The notes beneath the pieces are model-generated. The model was not told the origin of the DNA. It saw nothing but the letters and a program-made list of their open reading frames with translations, and made no database searches. From NCBI GenBank assembly GCA_047967505.1, contig CM106539.1: 64,000 bases of DNA; one strand, given 5' to 3'. Position numbers and translations under genes: made by a program. This DNA is from Dipteris shenzhenensis. Lineage: Eukaryota > Polypodiophyta > Polypodiopsida > Gleicheniales. Every line of letters starts with the position of its first letter. The stretch's first letter is position 1. This document shows positions 36,457-47,869 of the stretch, in pieces.

Positions 36457-38305
36457 GTTGGCCATATGGTCATCAAGCCTGCTGCTTTGTTTACTTCCAC
36501 CATCGTGTGCACCTTGGAGCTTGGCTATGGATGCAGCCTGGGCCTCGAGACCTACCTATGTAGGGCTTCATCAACTGAGATAGGGTAAGCTCGACTAGTC
36601 ATGCTTTGAACAGAGGGACTCGTGATTTATTGCTCTAAGGAAATCATGAGTTGGGTATAGACCATCGGCTTTTCCATGCTCTTATTATGAAAATCTAGCA
36701 TTCTTTCTGCTTCTACTGTGGATATGGGTGTTTCATGATGCTAGGAGTGAACTTTATGTTTATCTTGTCGTAGGCTTGTTGGTGGAGAACAATGAATTCC
36801 TCTCAGTAGCTCATAATTTTAGACGAGTGAAGTGACATGTGGGAGATTCTGCAGCCTCTTCATGGGGTTTTTCTTCCAACCTTTTGTGAACGAACCAACA
36901 TTGGCTACAAACTTGAAGGCTTTCTTGTTTTGTTAAATGCCTCCTATGATGTACAAATCTCTATTGGTTTTGGGCATTGAGTGTCCCCTATTTTTGGAAT
37001 TAAGTTGCTTAATTTTGTACCAATCCAGGTTTTGGATATTCTATACTTGTTGTTGGTTTTGGAAAGAGTATAATTTCAGAGTATGATTTCAAAGTGTGTA
37101 ATCCTAAAGACTCAAAGCATTGGCTTAAGGAATCAGAGAATTTGAATGATTCTTGACTAAATGTACTTTGCCCAAATACACATATTAATAAACCTATGGA
37201 TTTCTCAGTTTTGTCTCATTGATTTCATGATCACAATATAATGCCACTACCTTTTCCTTTCTCCTATTAAAGCTACTGTCATTGGGAGGAAGATTGAGGC
37301 ACTATTTTAAGGAATCCTTTGATGCTTGTACTTGTAATATCGTGAAAAATAATAGCTAATCTTGTATTTCTCCCAAAATATCTAGAATTAGCTTTTCTAT
37401 ATTTGCATCCTTTTTTGTATCAGTCTAAGATTGCCATAGTATGCCATAGTGTAATTTGCAAACATAAAGTTGAGAGAAATTTGTACTTAATTATAGCAAT
37501 ATTGTTTCTTTTCTCCTATCAAGGCATCCCTTTATACTCAAGACAGACAAAGTCTGAACTATTGCACATTCTTAGGAAACTATGCCTTTACCTCAAGATT
37601 TGCAAAGTACAACTCTTACACTTACTTTCATATCCCACCTTTTCCTTCTATTTTTTCTAAGAAACATAGGCAAATTGATGCTCAAGTCTTTCAATCAGAC
37701 GTTCTACCATTTCCTCACCTCTTTTTTTTTGAAATTTCTATACACAAATGAAAATAATAACTTTTTTTTGGGTGAATTTTCTTGCACAGAATTAAAACAA
37801 ATAGTAAGTAATAACACACAATAGATAAAAACGACATCAATATACCAACAACTAAAGAAGCTTTTTAGAGCCCTACCTCTAATCTCCTTTTTTTAAAAAG
37901 TTTTTGGAGTTGGATGGTGATGGGGATGCCTTACTGCTGCCTTCCCCAAGCTGCAACAACTTCTCCTTCCACCTTCTAGCCACTTTTTCTCTTATCAAGC
38001 AACATAACAGCAACACAACAAATATAACAACAAGCTCTCTCTCTCTCTCTCTCTAAATCTAACACAACCCACTAGACTTCCCCTCTTACTAAAAGCTTGA
38101 GAGAGGGTGGTACATTGTCATTAACAAATGTCCAACACATCATTTATCCACTGCACTACCCTTTATTCAATGGAATGAGGGAGGGTGGTAACAAGTATTC
38201 AACACTAGTAAAAAAAACACTTCCCTTTCACCAAATGGTAAAAGGGAGGGTGGCAATGAATAGTTGCAAGAGAAAAGAAAATCAGCTAGTCACACTTACC
38301 TCAAG
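36457..38305. other. Non-coding stretch next to a gypsy LTR, possible leader
   Basis: AT-rich, with a CT run at 38,036-38,054. Since the PBS lies at 38,307-38,324 and the element reads leftward, this may be its leader, or DNA inserted in it. No coding is recognised. Confidence 0.4.
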
Positions 38306-38306
38306 T

Positions 38307-38324
38307 CCCCAGCAGTGGCACCAT
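38307..38324 (-). other. Primer binding site of a gypsy element
   Basis: On the - strand, TGGTGCCACTGCTGGGGA lies directly after an LTR end (TAACAAA). It resembles the TGGCGCCGTTGCTGGGGA site of the 15.9-kb element with three to four changes. Confidence 0.75.
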
Positions 38325-38325
38325 T

Positions 38326-38895
38326 TGTTAAGGTGGTTGTTGGATGAATACCCATGCACTCAAGGTCAGCTTGCCAACAGCCTTCTTTGTCTTTGTAGGG
38401 GTGTAGAGGCGTGCTAGTGAGAGGTTCTCCCTCTCCACTAAGTTAGCAATGGCTTGCCACAAACTAAAAATTCACCCAAGTTGTCAAGTTGGGTGCTCTT
38501 GGATCCTTGTGTTTTGCTATCCTAGATACTCAAGAGAAGGGGGTGAAGGGGAGAAGCAAGGGAGAGGAGAACTGGAAGCTCAAGGGAAAAGTGGAGAGGG
38601 TGAAAGCATCAAGGGAGAACTTACAAATGCAAGAGAGGAACAAAGGGTGGGGGATGGAAGCCAAGGCTCCAAGCTCTATTCCAATCCTTGCAACCACAAG
38701 AATGAGGTAGAAAGCCAAGTCTAAGGCTTTTATACCTCTACCAAAGTGAAACCCTAAATCATCCTAATCTTACCCTAAATTTACTAATTGACCTTTTTAG
38801 GCCATTTATTACATTGTTTTGTATCATTTGAAGGCTCTCCTAATCTACCTAGTGGTGGGGAAAAATACAAGGCTCAACTACCTCTATGTATAACA
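38326..38895 (-). repeat. Gypsy LTR (570 bp), 5' LTR of a leftward element
   Basis: Bounded by TGTTA and TAACA inverted ends and followed by a PBS. On the - strand, TATAAAAGCC near 38,735 is a probable TATA box, about 165 bp from the LTR start, as in the LTRs at 44 and 59 kb. It may belong to the gag remnant at 31.6-33.2 kb. Confidence 0.7.
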
Positions 38896-39049
38896 TCATA
38901 ATCCATAAAAATGAGGTGCCCTGGTGTCCATAATGTGCCAGAAGTGTCTCCAAAGATGCTGTAAGTCCATGAAGTGCCTCTAAATGAAGGCATCAACCAA
39001 AGTGGTTGACACCAGGTTATGTAGCTATGTGTGTGTGTGTGTCTACACA

Positions 39050-39240
39050 CACACAAGTTGAAATAGTGATGTAAAGCATGGCTAGGAAGAGCATATGTGC
39101 ACTAGCCATGGGGAAGATATAGAGCACAAACACGCACACACACACACACAAGTTGAAATAGTGATGTAAAGCATGGCTAGGAAGAGCATATGTGCACTAG
39201 CTATGGGGAAGATATAGAGCACAAATGTGCATACCTAGAG
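39050..39240. repeat. 95-bp tandem duplication with CA microsatellites
   Basis: AGTTGAAATAGTGATGTAAA occurs at 39,056 and 39,151. Each copy is preceded by an ACACACAC run and the copies are almost identical. It lies within or near a copia LTR that ends at 39,494. Confidence 0.9.
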
Positions 39241-39494
39241 TGGTTTATGGAAGAAGTGTGATGACATAAGCAATGAAGTAAGTGGTTGAGCCACATGGGT
39301 GATTGAGAAATTAGAGGAAGAATCACATGACATGATTGAGAGAATCTAGGACAGTGAGAAATTTTGGGAGAAAAAAGTGGATCTAGATGCTATGGCATGA
39401 AGCAATGTAACTTGCCTATAGTTTTGATCAATGGAAAACTTGGATGGTTGAGTCACATCCCCTCTTCTCCCTCCTAGATGCTAAAAATTTAACA

Positions 39495-39512
39495 TGGTAT
39501 TAGAGCTAGTTG
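39495..39512 (+). other. Copia-type primer binding site after an LTR end
   Basis: TGGTATTAGAGCTAGTTG directly follows ...TTTAACA, an LTR end. The core TGGTATTAGAGCT is the same as at 57-69. The start of this LTR could not be fixed. No copia coding region follows, so it is a remnant of a + strand element. Confidence 0.7.
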
Positions 39513-41098
39513 TTGAGGGAGAGAGAGCCTTATTGATATGTGAGTGAGGGATAGCGACTTATATGTGGTAGCAGCCTGAGTAATCTTTGTGAGTGTAGTG
39601 GAAGTGGTAGTAGCACTTTGTGTGAAAGCTTTAATTTGTATGGCATTTGTTAGAGCTGAAGTAATTCAAGGCAATGTGTTTTTGTTTTTTTTAGATGTTG
39701 TGTGATTGCTTGTCATAGTTGTTGTAGATAGAGATTCACAGATTGAAGCAAAATAGCAGAACCTTTTCAAGCAAGAGAGATATTCTACATAGAACATTGT
39801 TTTTGTCACTGAGTAGAGAGTTGTTACTAGTAATAAGTCTATGCACAAAGTGTATTTACTACTATCAGTGAAGGAAGGTGGGCTAGAGACTGTTCATAAG
39901 CAAGCTTGTAGACATCAAAGTTGGACAAGATCAAGAAGAAATGAAATTGTCCAAAGAAGAAATACATGATGATGCTTTGCATGTTCTCTTGGCATATAAT
40001 GACAATTACAAACTTTCATGCACAATCTTATGATGATGGGTACTCTTCGAGAAAACATTTACAAATATAGTTTTTCATGGGGTAATAAAATGATTTCAAA
40101 ATGCACAACATTGTTGCAAATGTTGGTTATCCAAAACGTACACCATAATTTTTTTGCACATTTTCACATCTCATGGCATGTTTCTCCTCATCATTTGTAT
40201 GACCATTTCTAAAAGACAAAATCACACCCCTTTAGTAAATTTCTACATGTATTAAACTAAATAACTACATTATAACCTTAAGAAAGAAGTGAAAATTTTT
40301 TACTCACAAGGAGAAGGACTTGGGCTTCTTATTGTTGATTCATTTGGCTTCTCCAAAATTTGTGTACTCTTTGAGATGATAGTGTGCATCTCAATGTTGT
40401 TGAACATCGATACCTTCACTTGATGCTTGCATAAATTGCCATTCATGGCCTAATGATAGTTATAACTTGAACATTCAAAATTTTTGTGATGCATTATATA
40501 CCACAACTTTGGTTGACTCATGCTTTGCACCTTAGCAAGTTTGTGATCATCATCAATGAAATTCACAAACCATCAGGAATATATTTGGAATGCTCAATGG
40601 ATGAAAGTACAATTTCCTAATGTTGAAATTCTTCTTAAACCTAGATTCTCTTAGCATGTCTTGGTACCAATAATAAGGGTGAACCACTGACATCAACTTG
40701 TGTATTCACCATGGATAGTCATATGTTCCATAATGTAACATAAAAGTCTACTTTCAACTCATACTTTTAGAAGAAAGAGTCCAAGAGAAGGGAAGCCTCT
40801 CTTACTTCCATTAGATAGCCAAGGAGAAAGTAGCATATTGCAAGGCTAAGGTTTCCCATTGCAATGAATCCCATGGCAAATGATGCCTTACATATCTACA
40901 TGGTTGTGTTGGATGTATCTAATATAGGCAATCATCGACCATAATTAGAGGCATGATACAATGAAATGACATTGGCATCCAACCATATGTTTTCTCCTTC
41001 AACATTGGGCCTCTTGTTGTGCTCAACATGTTCTCTCTTCCTTATGGTTGGACCAAATGCACACCAATAGCTGTGAAAAACTTAAAACATACTTGTAG
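39513..41098. other. Unassigned stretch after the copia PBS
   Basis: Probably decayed copia leader or unrelated repeat. A coding-like reading on the - strand at 40,780-41,070 could not be matched to any family. Confidence 0.35.
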
Positions 41099-41603
41099 CT
41101 ATTACGCAAGTAGCATAGCCTACTCATATGTTATTCCATTCATTTGTAAATACATTCATTATAGGCCATGGGCCAATAGAATAGGGAAATAAGGGCTTAA
41201 GGCCATTTTAGGGTTGAACCTCCCTTCAAAAGGTACATGTATAAAAGGCCAAGAGGTTGACTTGGTCTTCATTCTCCTTGTTGAAGCTTGGGAATACAAG
41301 ACAGTGTTTCCTTCATTCGTGTTGTGCATTGTCTCTCCTTTCTTTTGCTTCTCCATTGCTTCCACTCCCACGATCGATTCCCCTTTCACCACGCTCGTTT
41401 CTTTCCCCTCTCTACTTCTCTTCTCTCCCCCCTTACGATCGAGTGGCAGCTAGAGGAAGGATCTGAGGACGGTGCCAGTGACAACATCGCCTTGACCACT
41501 TGGACCAGCTCCCAAAGGGACGTTGCTCGGAGATTGAGCACTCGCGAGCGGCTTGTTGCAAGATTCCCCACGACATGTGAAGTCACCGCCAGGTGGCTTA
41601 ACA
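41099..41603 (+). repeat. Gypsy LTR of the 15.9-kb family, + orientation
   Basis: It matches the reverse complement of the LTRs at 43,703 and 59,097: the TATTACGCAAG start, the GGCCATGGGCC region, the TATAAAAGGCC TATA box at about 41,240, and the GGCTTAACA end. A PBS-like site follows at 41,610. It is more diverged than the other copies. Confidence 0.8.
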
Positions 41604-41609
41604 ACATTT

Positions 41610-41627
41610 TGGCACCAATGCCAGGGA
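41610..41627 (+). other. Degenerate primer binding site
   Basis: TGGCACCAATGCCAGGGA follows the LTR end and corresponds to TGGCGCCGTTGCTGGGGA of the 15.9-kb element, with several changes. Confidence 0.7.
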
Positions 41628-42039
41628 GGTTGGCAACTTGCTTGGTTCTAGTTGTTGTTTTCCTTGTTTTTACCCTTTTCAAACCATTAGATGGTTGTAG
41701 AGGTGCATAGGGAATGGTGTAGGGGCCAGGGGGCTGAAAAGTAGAAAATGAGATTTGTAGTTGTTTCTTTTCGTGTTTTCGAGTTTAGATCTGTGTTAAG
41801 TAGTTCGAGTAGATCAAAAACGACCTATCACAGTCAGCTTTTGGGTTAGTTTCAGCCCAAGAGAGGCTTGTGTGGTCAAAAACCATACCGTCTCTATTTT
41901 GAGTTATTTTTTTGTTAGTTTTTATGTTTTATTGTTGCACATAGTTAGTAGAGCACTCATAGACCAAAGTGCACAAAAAACAGTCACAGAAAAACTAAAA
42001 AATATGAGCCAAAAAGCCAAAGTCGAGTGCGGGTTCTAG

Positions 42040-42560
42040 GGCGCTGCATTAACGTTCTAGGGCACTTCATTATCCAGTCAACGCTGCATTAGGGTCCCAG
42101 CAGTAATTGACAGTTGTACTGTCAGAAATTTAATGCCCAGGCTGTCAGAATTTAACACGCTGCATTAATCCGATGGCGCTGCATTAATTTGACGGTGCTA
42201 CATTAATCCAAGTTGACTTTTCCAAAATTAGGAAAATCTTTCTGACACCACATTTAATCAATTACCCACCTGTCAGTCAGTACTTATTGCACCGGCGCTG
42301 CATTAATTTATTGTAGCGTGATGTCTTGATCTGACAATTGGTTGAGTGTGAGAGTGAATATACAAAGTAATCAGAGTGAAAATCCAATTAGGAAGGTCAA
42401 TTTGAGTCTAAGTCACAGGACGCTGCAATAAGGCTGATGCTGCATTAACAACGGGCGCTGCATTGCTGACGCTGCAATAAGTTCACATTGCATTGCTACC
42501 CAGACGCTGCATTAACAAGGCGCTGCATTACCATATTGCATCGTGCTGCATTAGCCATGA
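42040..42560 (+). repeat. Cluster of GCGCTGCATTAA-type motifs in a gypsy leader
   Basis: About 15 copies and near-copies of GCGCTGCATTAA lie within 520 bp, at irregular spacing and separated by unrelated sequence. The same motif, as TAATGCAGCGCC, is clustered in the leader of the 15.9-kb element on the opposite strand. Confidence 0.9.
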
Positions 42561-42739
42561 GGATAGAACATCTGAGTGTGTGGAGGTTGAGCCCATTTGG
42601 TCTTCCTTTTCTTAGAAGGACAAGGATCACTACACCCTCGCTAGGGTGTAAAACCTAATAATTTTGGAAGTCGGGCTCTCTCTCTGACCATCTATCTAAG
42701 GATGAAATGAAGAAGAAAAAATTAGTTTTGTCCCCATAT

Positions 42740-43170
42740 TATCAGACAATTCTCTCTAGAATAGGTTGGTCATTTTGAGATCTCAGTCACTAACAATTGA
42801 CTTAGGCATTCCATCATGTTTGAAAATATGTGCCATAAATATTTTGGCCATATGGTCTGCATCAATTGTCAAAATGAAATGGTCTTGCTTGCTGAATTTG
42901 TCTAAAGTAGTTCATAACCCATCATTCCTTGTCTTTGACCATGGCAAATAAAAGATGAAATCCATGGCAATACTTTACCTAGGTATTGACAGTGGCATTA
43001 AAAGTTTTGGTTTCTTGTGTCTATCATGCTTAACCTTTTGACATGTACGGCATGACATTGATGTATCTCCTTATGCATGTTAGGCCAATAAGAACACTTC
43101 TTTGTTGCATGAGTAGTGGAGTCTTCATAACAAAATCTGCCCCCGACAAATAAGTGTTTCCACATGGTCA
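42740..43170 (-). pseudogene. Ty3/gypsy integrase fragment (chromovirus-like)
   Basis: On the - strand, SYWPNMHKEIHQC (the zinc-binding part of the H2C2 domain) is followed, after frame changes, by MDFIFYLPWSKTRNDGL, then DKFSKQDHFIL, then HIFKHDGMPKSIVSDRD. This is the order of a gypsy integrase core. The neighbouring elements have a different integrase, so this is debris from another family. Confidence 0.8.
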
Positions 43171-43202
43171 GGGCATCATGAGAAATAATTCCTTCTCATA
43201 GA

Positions 43203-43680
43203 TGTTATGCAAGTAACATAGCCCATTCATTTGTAATTCCATTCATTTTAATTCCATTCATCATAGGCCATGGGCCAATTTTTAGGGTTAAACCTCCCTT
43301 CAAAAGGTGTATGTATAAAAGGCCAAGGAGTTGACTTGGTCTTCATTCTTCCTTGTTGAAGCTTGGAATAGAGAGCATGCTTCCATCACTCTTGTGTTGT
43401 GCCTTGTCTCCCTTTTTCCATTGATTTGCATTGCTTCCATGCTTACGATCATTTCCCCCTTCACCACGCTCGTGATTCTCCCTTCTCTTCTTCTCATCCC
43501 TCTCCCCCCTTACGATCATGTGGTAGCAAGGAGTTAGAATCCGAGGACAGTGCCTGTGACAACACTGCCACGACTTTGAGAACCGGCTCCCACAAGGAAC
43601 TAGCTTGGAGGTTGAGCTCTCACAAGCGGCAGGCTGCAAGATCCCCATGACATGTGAAGTCTCCGCCAGGATGCTTAGCA
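43203..43680 (+). repeat. Solo gypsy LTR, + orientation, left arm of a palindrome
   Basis: It starts TGTTATGCAAG and ends GATGCTTAGCA, and has a TATA-like GTATAAAAGGCC near 43,313. After it come AAAAAT and the start of a PBS-like sequence that is shared, in mirror image, with the next LTR. Confidence 0.88.
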
Positions 43681-43702
43681 AAAAATTTAGCGCTAAATTT
43701 TT
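43681..43702. other. Palindromic junction between two inverted LTRs
   Basis: AAAAATTTAGCGCTAAATTTTT is centred on AGCGCT at 43,689-43,694. Each half equals the LTR-PBS spacer plus the first PBS bases of this family (AAAAATTTGGCGCC), with G-to-A changes. Confidence 0.9.
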
Positions 43703-44181
43703 TGTTAAGCATCCTAGCGGAGACTTCACGTGTCTTGCAACCTACCGCTTGTGAGAGCTCAACCTCCAAGCTACTTCCTTGTGGGAGTCGGTTCTCGGAG
43801 TCGTGGCAGTGTTGTCACAGGCACCGTCCTCGGATTCTAACTCTTTGCTACCACATGATCGTAAGGGGGGAGAGGGATGAGAAGAAGAGAAGGGAGAATC
43901 GTGAGCGTGGTGAAGGGGGAAACGATCATAAGCGTGGAAGCAATGGAAGAAGGGAGACAAAGCACAACACAAGAGTGATGGAAGTAATGCTCTCTATTCC
44001 AAGCTTCAACAAGGAAGAATGAAGACCAAGTCAACTCCTTGGCCTTTTATACATACACCTTTTGAAGGGAGGTTTAACCCTAAAAATGGCCTAAGCCCTT
44101 ATTGCCCTATTCTACCCTAATTGGCCCATGGCCTATGATGAATGGAATTACAAATGAATGGGCTATATTACTTGCGTAACA
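43703..44181 (-). repeat. 3' LTR of the 15.9-kb gypsy element
   Basis: 479 bp, TGTTAAGC to GCGTAACA on the + strand. It is adjacent to a PPT on its right and to a PBS-like palindrome on its left. Confidence 0.92.
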
Positions 44182-44195
44182 TGCCCCCCTTCCTG
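44182..44195 (-). other. Polypurine tract of the 15.9-kb element
   Basis: AGGAAGGGGGGCA on the - strand, directly before the 3' LTR start TGTTACGC. Confidence 0.92.
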
Positions 44196-44219
44196 TACCA
44201 AATTCCATCCTTGGAATTT

Positions 44220-47200
44220 TTAGGCCAGCTTGGGTTTCAAAATGTTGGTTGTTAGGCATGCTTTAATTAGGGCAAACCTAGCAAACAATTTTTTAGATAG
44301 GCCTGTGAAATATGGATGTAGTGGCCAAAAATGTGTATCGACCATATCCTCAAAAGTACGTATATGACATGCGTGGAGATTTCGTACATGGATATATAGT
44401 TGGCAGATTTGTTTTAGATCTAGGCCGATGTCGGGGTTGAATGTTATCTCATGCCACAACCCTAGTTCTCGCTCCTCCAAAATTGGTGATTGGTCGGGCA
44501 TGGTATCCAAAAGCAAGATAATTAGCCGATTAAAATGGCTAGCGGCCACAAAGGCCGGATCCGAGACCTCCTGATATTGTCGATTCCATTCCCACAGTTG
44601 TGATGTGAGGCCCTTGGATGTAGCCATTAGCGCAAAATTGAACTTTGGAAAATTATATACAATATTAGGATCTTGCTTGTGCAAGTCCTTAAAGGTAGTC
44701 CAACTCCATCTTCTTGTCGCGGGCATGAAGGTTGGGTTGATACGACGTTCCTTGTGAGTGTTGGAGTAGTAGCTCCACGCAAGAAGATGTTGCCACAAAA
44801 ATGGGATTCTCCACTTGGGCTGCACTCCCAGATGTTTGTCTGTTGGTGGAAAATCTGTGGCTTTTGGTGGTTGGTAGCCACCTCTTGCTTTTCTGGGATG
44901 ATCATCGGCCCAGCACCACATTGACTTACTTATAAATGTTGTAAGGGTCCGGACATCCATGATGTCGATGAATCGAAGACCTTGCTTTTGGAGTTCACCC
45001 GTCCAAGTGCATAAATTGGCCTATGATTGCACATCTTGGAAGGTGTACACCATTTCTGTCCATTCCTTTGTTGGTGCGGGTGGAGGCTCATGTGGCAGTT
45101 CTTCTTCACCTGCCACCTGTGGGGGATCGGGTTTGTGGGTCACGTAACATTGTTTTATGGGCCGGCACAGCATCCATATTACTGACGAGCAGTTGGAACA
45201 TTTGTTGCACAAAATTATGGGTATCCACGTCGCTATGTGGTTGTTTCGAGAGTGCTGGCTCTTTTGCGATATAGTGGTTTTGGGAGGCAAGATCGGAGAA
45301 GAGGGAGATGTTGGAGTTGAGGAATGTGAAGAGATTGTTGGGGGAAAAATGTAAGAAGGCATATAATGGAGGGGATAGGTATGTAGGATAGCTATGGAAG
45401 AGGTTTTTCGGGTAGGGTGAATGGCAGAGGGATCGGTCTGTGGAGGCTACAATGTTGCAAAAATCACCCATTCGGCCTGTTGCTCCTCGACCGTTAGATT
45501 TTTAGGGTACGCCACATGAGATGTATCGTACTTATTTGAGTAAGTCGTATACATATTGCTAATGCATTCGTATACCCTGTTGTAGAGTACAATGATACCT
45601 AGCAGCTAATATTGGACAGCATTGCGCTCCACCAAAAATTGGCATGTCTTCCTTGCCTCTATCCATCCTTGTGTTTGCAGCCAAAATTGTGACTTGAAGA
45701 CTTGTTCTTGAGGGTAGGGATAGTCCGGCAAGTCTACAGGCTTAGATAGCTCCATTATAGGTTCAGAGGGTGCAAAATTTGTAGATTCTTGTATACAGCA
45801 GCACCATGAACGGAAGTTGAGGACTATGGGATGGAGAGGTACTAACTTATTTATTTCATTTTGATCTTCTAGGTAGAGGTCCCCCCGAAAAAAAGACATG
45901 GCAAAAATGGGTGGGTATGGTAAGAGTATTTTTCCAAAAGTGTGGTAAGTTGTTGGGGAGGGAGTGATTGAGTTAGATCAGCTACATATTGGATTGAAGA
46001 AGCTGTAAGAGCATTAAAATAAAATGTGAGGGTCTGGTCCACCGTGCAGTTTTCCAGAGCCAAACTCACTATGTTGGAGGAGGCTTCCATGACTAGCCTA
46101 TGCTCCATTTCCAACTGCTCATCAGGTGATACTGGGATCTTCGAGACTTCCTCCAGATCTGGTACTTGTTGCACCTTTTCCTGTAGCAGTGTCTTTGTTT
46201 TTTGGAGTGCGGCTTCCAACTCTAATGATCTGCGATGCAGGTTCAAGTTGGTTAGGTACGCCTCCTGTATATGCTCTTGTGTGATTTTGTCTTTTTCCTT
46301 GATCAGTTCTTTGTTATGTTGTTGCAACCTCTGGATTTCGCTCTCCCTCACCTGTTGTTGCCTTTGATGCTCGGCCTGTGCTTCTTTTAGTTGCCTCTCT
46401 GCATCCTGGAGTCTTTGCTACAGCATTGCTCCATGTTGTCGAGATATTTCGAAGACCCTGCTCATTTCCACTTGGCTCCTCAGTTGCTCTTCTAGCTGTT
46501 GTATTTGGCTTTGTTTCCTTTCAAAGATCTGAAGGCCCAAGGTTTGGAAATAACAAGTGTCTTAAGAAACTCTCGTTCTCTTTCTGGCACATCAGCGTGC
46601 TATTCCCTGTAGCTCTGGTATGCTTCATCATCCTTATAGTTGTCTGATGTTGTGGAAGTGACCGCCTGCAATGCTTTGAATGCGTTGTTTTCTTAGTGTG
46701 CCTCCTCCGGGCTGTGGCACCAAATCTTGTAGCTCTACCCTTGTTCTATCTGCAAAACCAAAATTGGTTTTGTCTAGTTTCCATGCTGCAAGGTGGCATA
46801 TTAGCAGCATCAGGATTATCGGATACTAAATAACGTTGTTGTGTTGCGTGCACACCTTGTCCAGCTTTTGGAAAAAATAATCTGTCCAATTTGTGATGTG
46901 TTGCTGGGGTTTATTTAGTCTTAGCAGGTGATTGGCAGGGATAATGTTATGGTGGTCCACTAACTCCACCCTTGTGAGCAGTCTCAACACCCTTGCGGCC
47001 TTCTGGAGGTGTGGCAAGATGTCAAGGAATCTTATGCCACCCTGCTATTTGTGGCTTTCGTAGTTAGCTGCCCCTTCCAATTTGTTACCCAATTTCCTGA
47101 GGTTGACATATGGCTCCACAACGACGTCCAAGGCAAATGCATTTCGGACTGTGTCGATGCTGAGTGTAATGGATCTTTCCTGTCCGGTCCCCAGATATGA

Positions 47201-47789
47201 TTTTTGTCATTTTGGTATTTCTATTGTAGTTTTTGACAAACTGGACTGCATAGTCCATATTCAAGTAACATGGCAATTTGTATTGCATTTTCCCCAAGCC
47301 ACATGCCTACAAATGGGGGATCACCTCCTTATCCTCCAAAGCTAAGTAGCATTCTGAAGTGTGGTAACAGATTTTGAATCTGGTTGTGCTGTTGTACACA
47401 TAGGTGGAGTGCACCACCATGCCCCCTAGTTCTTCCACCCATTCCTGCCCTAGGGGTGAATGCATGGTAATTGTGATATTGCACTCCATGCTAGGGCTTG
47501 AGGTGCTTGTCTCTAAACTGGCCTTTTGTTTTTTTTATGTCGCACTTGCGGTTGCAGGTTCCCCTACATCCTGGGGTGCCTTGGGTGTAATTTTCTCTTT
47601 CCTCTTTTGGGCTTTCCTTGCCTCTTGAGCCGACAATTGCAATGCTTCTTCGACCTCTCGGGCCTCTTCGGCCTCTAGTTGTCCTGGCAGTTGGGAATGT
47701 GTTCTAGACTAGTTGCTAGTTATGTCCATCTCTTCCTCATCAAGAGCACTAAAGTGCTTCTTGATGATCTCTTCTGTGTCAGAAGACAT
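44220..47789 (-). pseudogene. Large extra ORF of unknown function between pol and 3' LTR, about 1,190 codons, broken
   Basis: The ATG at 47,789 starts MSSDTEEIIKKHF, an acidic N-terminus followed by a charged EEAREVEEALQ helix. The frame continues through MHSPLGQEWVEELGG and LPCYLNMDYAVQFVKNY. After a frameshift near 47,190 it gives FALDVVVEPYVNLRKLGNKL and HLQKAARVLRLLTRVEL. Residues encoded at about 46,390-46,150 form a clear coiled coil (ESEIQRLQQHNKELIKEKDK). A proline/serine-rich zone lies at 45,470-45,100. The last 246 codons (44,960-44,220) are uninterrupted and aromatic-rich (WRIPFLWQHLLAWSYY). I see no signal peptide or clear membrane segment, so it does not look like an envelope protein. 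I recognise no family. Most of it is in one frame, with several stops and about three frame changes. Confidence 0.7.
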
Positions 47790-47869
47790 GTTTTGGGATT
47801 GGTTTGGAGTGATTGAGGGGGTTGGTTTGGGTGTTGGGGGATGCAGTTGGCTTTAGTGAAAATTTCGGC

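Noticed and set aside
40780-41070. Possible degraded coding sequence on the - strand
   Set aside because: One frame reads protein-like for a short stretch, but I could not match it to any transposase, retroelement or plant family.
43343-44022. Two similar open frames of 122-128 codons on opposite strands
   Set aside because: They are the two arms of the LTR palindrome and not genes. Their similarity is that of the LTRs.
44220-44960. Envelope protein
   Set aside because: The 246-codon frame at the 3' end is where an env-like ORF would lie, but I see no signal peptide, cleavage site or membrane anchor.
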